Source: Nyssa sinensis (lineage: Eukaryota > Streptophyta > Magnoliopsida > Cornales > Nyssaceae). From it: a stretch of DNA of 64,000 bases. The position numbers were made by a program, and so were the translations under genes. The stretch is taken from NCBI GenBank assembly GCA_008638375.1, contig CM018043.1, positions 42,376,651 through 42,440,650 on the forward strand, read 5' to 3'. The notes under the pieces were generated by a model that was not told the DNA's origin, did not search any database, and was given only the letters and a program-made list of their open reading frames with translations. Below, one piece after another: positions 62,110 to 64,000 of the stretch (positions within the stretch are counted from its first letter, which is position 1; the number at the start of each line of letters is the position of its first letter).

Positions 62110-63344
62110 TTAGGTTCGAATACCTAGAGACCGTGGGGTGTTGTTGAACACCATGAGACCCTAGAGAAGAGAATGAGACCTAGTGTGAACCTTTAGCAGC
62201 ATGTGATAGGATCTTGTGTGCTATGTGGTTTTATATGTCCTGATGCATGACTTGTTGTGATTACGTGTTGATTGATGCTATGTTGTGACGCATGATTATG
62301 TGATTTGATGTGGTAAGATGCATGACATGTATAATGTGTGAAGAACTGGTTAAGTGTACATTATAACATGCTATACGTACTACCTAGTCGCTGATAAGAA
62401 CATGACTGAACTTTTATCTAAAATATTTTATATACACATGTTGCATTGGGATGCACGAGTATGCACTATACTTGATTTCCCGGTAGATAGGAAGCATGCG
62501 AGTTCTTTTTGCGGTAGTGGTTGACTAAGATTAGAAACTCGTGTCTATGTGATAGACCGTATACTCGATGGGATGGACGGTATGCTTAGTCAATTGAGGT
62601 GTAGGTTGTACACTTAGTTATCTACACGGTAGACAGTATGCCTAGTTACTTAGGAGACAAGTTGTGAACCTGGTTGTTTACCTGGTTGACTATTATTTGT
62701 GGATTCTGTATGAATGAGCTAGGTTAGTAACCAATTTTCAGGGATTATAGTACTATGACTATGATATTTACACAAACTGGATTGGTCTCAGGTCTTGAGT
62801 TACAGTTGATGGATGGTACCCCATCAGCAAGTAATGAAAGGAGCTGTAATCCATGAAGGGTTATCACCTAGCTATAAAGGTAAGAGATAATAAAAGACAC
62901 ATCAAACCTTAAAAATGCTAGAATAAGGATTTGGATTTGTGGAGCCTTGTGTGTATAGATGGATACATAGGGTGTTTATCTTTAAGATTTTAAAGATGTT
63001 CTTGTGTTGAACCCTGGTTGTGGGGAGATGCATTGTTTTGGATAGTATTCACTGGGAGTTAAACCTTGCTAGTGTTCAAATGCTTAAGCACATGTGTATT
63101 ACACTGTTTAGATAAAATCCTTCTTAGTATAGGGCTATGTTAGAACTCAGTATAAATTGTTTAGTGTAACAAACGGGTAGGGATGGTTGACATTAGTTAT
63201 ATAGGTATTGATTAGGCAAGTGTATCATGATATGTTGTGGTTGTTACTTTGAAATTGAGAAGTGTTGAAAAGTACCTACTTAATGTTCTTTTAACACCTG
63301 TGTCTAATGGGGTATTAATTTTTCTTCTCTTTGGACTTGTAGAC
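62110..63344 (+). other. Untranslated leader of element H
   Basis: There is no coding sequence in 1.2 kb. The far end reads as a pyrimidine-rich stretch then ttggacttgtag, resembling a splice acceptor, just before the gag ATG. I could not identify the donor. Confidence 0.7.
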
Positions 63345-64000
63345 ATGCCACCGAGACAAGCTACTCCCAGACTTATACCACCTAGACACGATGAGCCTAG
63401 GACCACTGCACCACCGTGGCATAGTTGGCCCCAAGCTGCTGCTTCGGCAGATGTTGCAGTTGAGGAGGCCGTCACTTTTACACCTGCTCCAGTAGAGGTA
63501 GGGCAGACTAGTAGTTCTGGGGACATCGCAACCATTATGCGGGAATGCCTTCACACTATACAGGAGGTAGTGACGAGAGCGGTCAGGGCTGAAAGAGAGT
63601 TGGCTGAGCTTAGAGGAGTCAGAGAGCCCCAGACCCAGAGCGAGGCGACTCTAGCACAGATCCCTAGGTCTACCCCGATATACGTTGGTAAGAGACCATC
63701 GAAGAGGTCTCGAGCCCGTACTGCTACTGCACGGATATCTATACCCGCCCATACTCACACTGGTAGGAGACTATTGAAGAGGTCCCGGACTGGTGCTTCT
63801 TCTACATTCACATACACATCCCAAGGGACCATTATTTGTTTTATTTGTGGACAGCCTGGCCACAATATGGTCACTTGTCCTTTGAAGGACCCCAACTTGA
63901 GACAGAGGATCGAGTCTAGTCAGGAGTCATTTCCATCACCAGTACAGAGTCAAGGACGAAGGACTCCACGACTTTGTTTTGTATGCCACCAGGCTGGCCA
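63345..64000 (+). CDS. Gag polyprotein, partial, capsid domain apparently absent
   Basis: An open frame of 218 codons runs off the window. The N-terminus MPPRQATPR is usual for gypsy gag. A helical, charged stretch lies at residues about 65-105 (RECLHTIQEVVTRAV, then an ELAELRG block). Two related basic segments follow, GKRPSKRSRA and GRRLLKRSRT. The first CCHC zinc knuckle has Cys165, Cys168, His173 and Cys178, and a second knuckle starts at Cys211. Gag normally binds and packages the element RNA and forms particles. The usual capsid domain of about 150-200 residues between N-terminus and knuckles is not seen, so this may be an internally deleted gag. The start was chosen as the first ATG after a pyrimidine tract; no earlier ATG stays open. 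Confidence 0.8.
   Translation, partial: MPPRQATPRLIPPRHDEPRTTAPPWHSWPQAAASADVAVEEAVTFTPAPVEVGQTSSSGDIATIMRECLHTIQEVVTRAVRAERELAELRGVREPQTQSEATLAQIPRSTPIYVGKRPSKRSRARTATARISIPAHTHTGRRLLKRSRTGASSTFTYTSQGTIICFICGQPGHNMVTCPLKDPNLRQRIESSQESFPSPVQSQGRRTPRLCFVCHQAG

Larger units (their letters stand above)
59127..64000 (+). mobile_element. Ty3/gypsy element H, 5' part
   Basis: 5' LTR (59127-62094), a three-base spacer, primer-binding site (62098-62109), leader (62110-63344) and gag (63345 onward, cut by the window) lie in order. Leader and LTR 3' part match element D, which is the same or a close family. H inserted into the family A LTR at 57571; a possible left target duplication is cagga (59122-59126), not testable here. 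The gag reading frame is undamaged as far as visible, so H is probably younger than D. Confidence 0.8.

Overview
This window is nuclear repeat DNA from a flowering plant, probably a eudicot. I infer this from plant-type L1 LINE, Mutator-like transposase and Ty3/gypsy remnants, AT-rich DNA with many TA, GA and GT microsatellites, and initiator-methionine tRNA primer-binding sites. The species cannot be read from the sequence. I see no cellular protein-coding gene, rRNA gene or ordinary tRNA gene. Almost every base belongs to transposable elements inserted into one another. Letters A-H are my own family labels.

Left part (1-15559). A reverse-orientation gypsy element D runs from beyond the left edge to 12850, with its 3' LTR at 1-1167 and 5' LTR at 10076-12850. 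It has lost gag, keeps broken protease and reverse transcriptase pieces, and was split by a 5.4 kb solo LTR B (3299-8665). D itself sits in an LTR of family A (12851-15559).

Centre (15606-55591). LTR-like piece E (15606-18239) abuts element C. C has a truncated 5' LTR (18240-20459), a degenerate primer site, a 3.6 kb internal region without gag or pol, and a 3' LTR starting at 27633 and ending at 55591. A solo LTR A (20884-24452) lies in the internal region. The 3' LTR was opened three times: by solo LTR A (30045-33362); by LTR B (34694-43743), which carries its own solo LTR A (35519-38832); and by an L1 LINE (43820-54945), which carries solo LTR A (49464-54672), which carries solo LTR F (49769-51642). 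Most junctions are exact, with 5-bp target duplications for LTRs and 15 bp for the LINE.

Right part (55592-64000). C ends in a broken Mutator-like transposase gene (minus strand). Then come the 3' end of a truncated family A gypsy (57051-59126) and a younger gypsy H (59127 onward). H has its LTR, primer site, leader and an open but capsid-poor gag that runs off the window.

The most interesting signals are inside the LTRs. Three LTR families carry tRNA-like modules with A-box and B-box-like motifs, always antisense to the LTR and at different depths. The same LTRs share a repeated ~140 bp module. Some carry a GC-rich hairpin about 1 kb from the LTR start.
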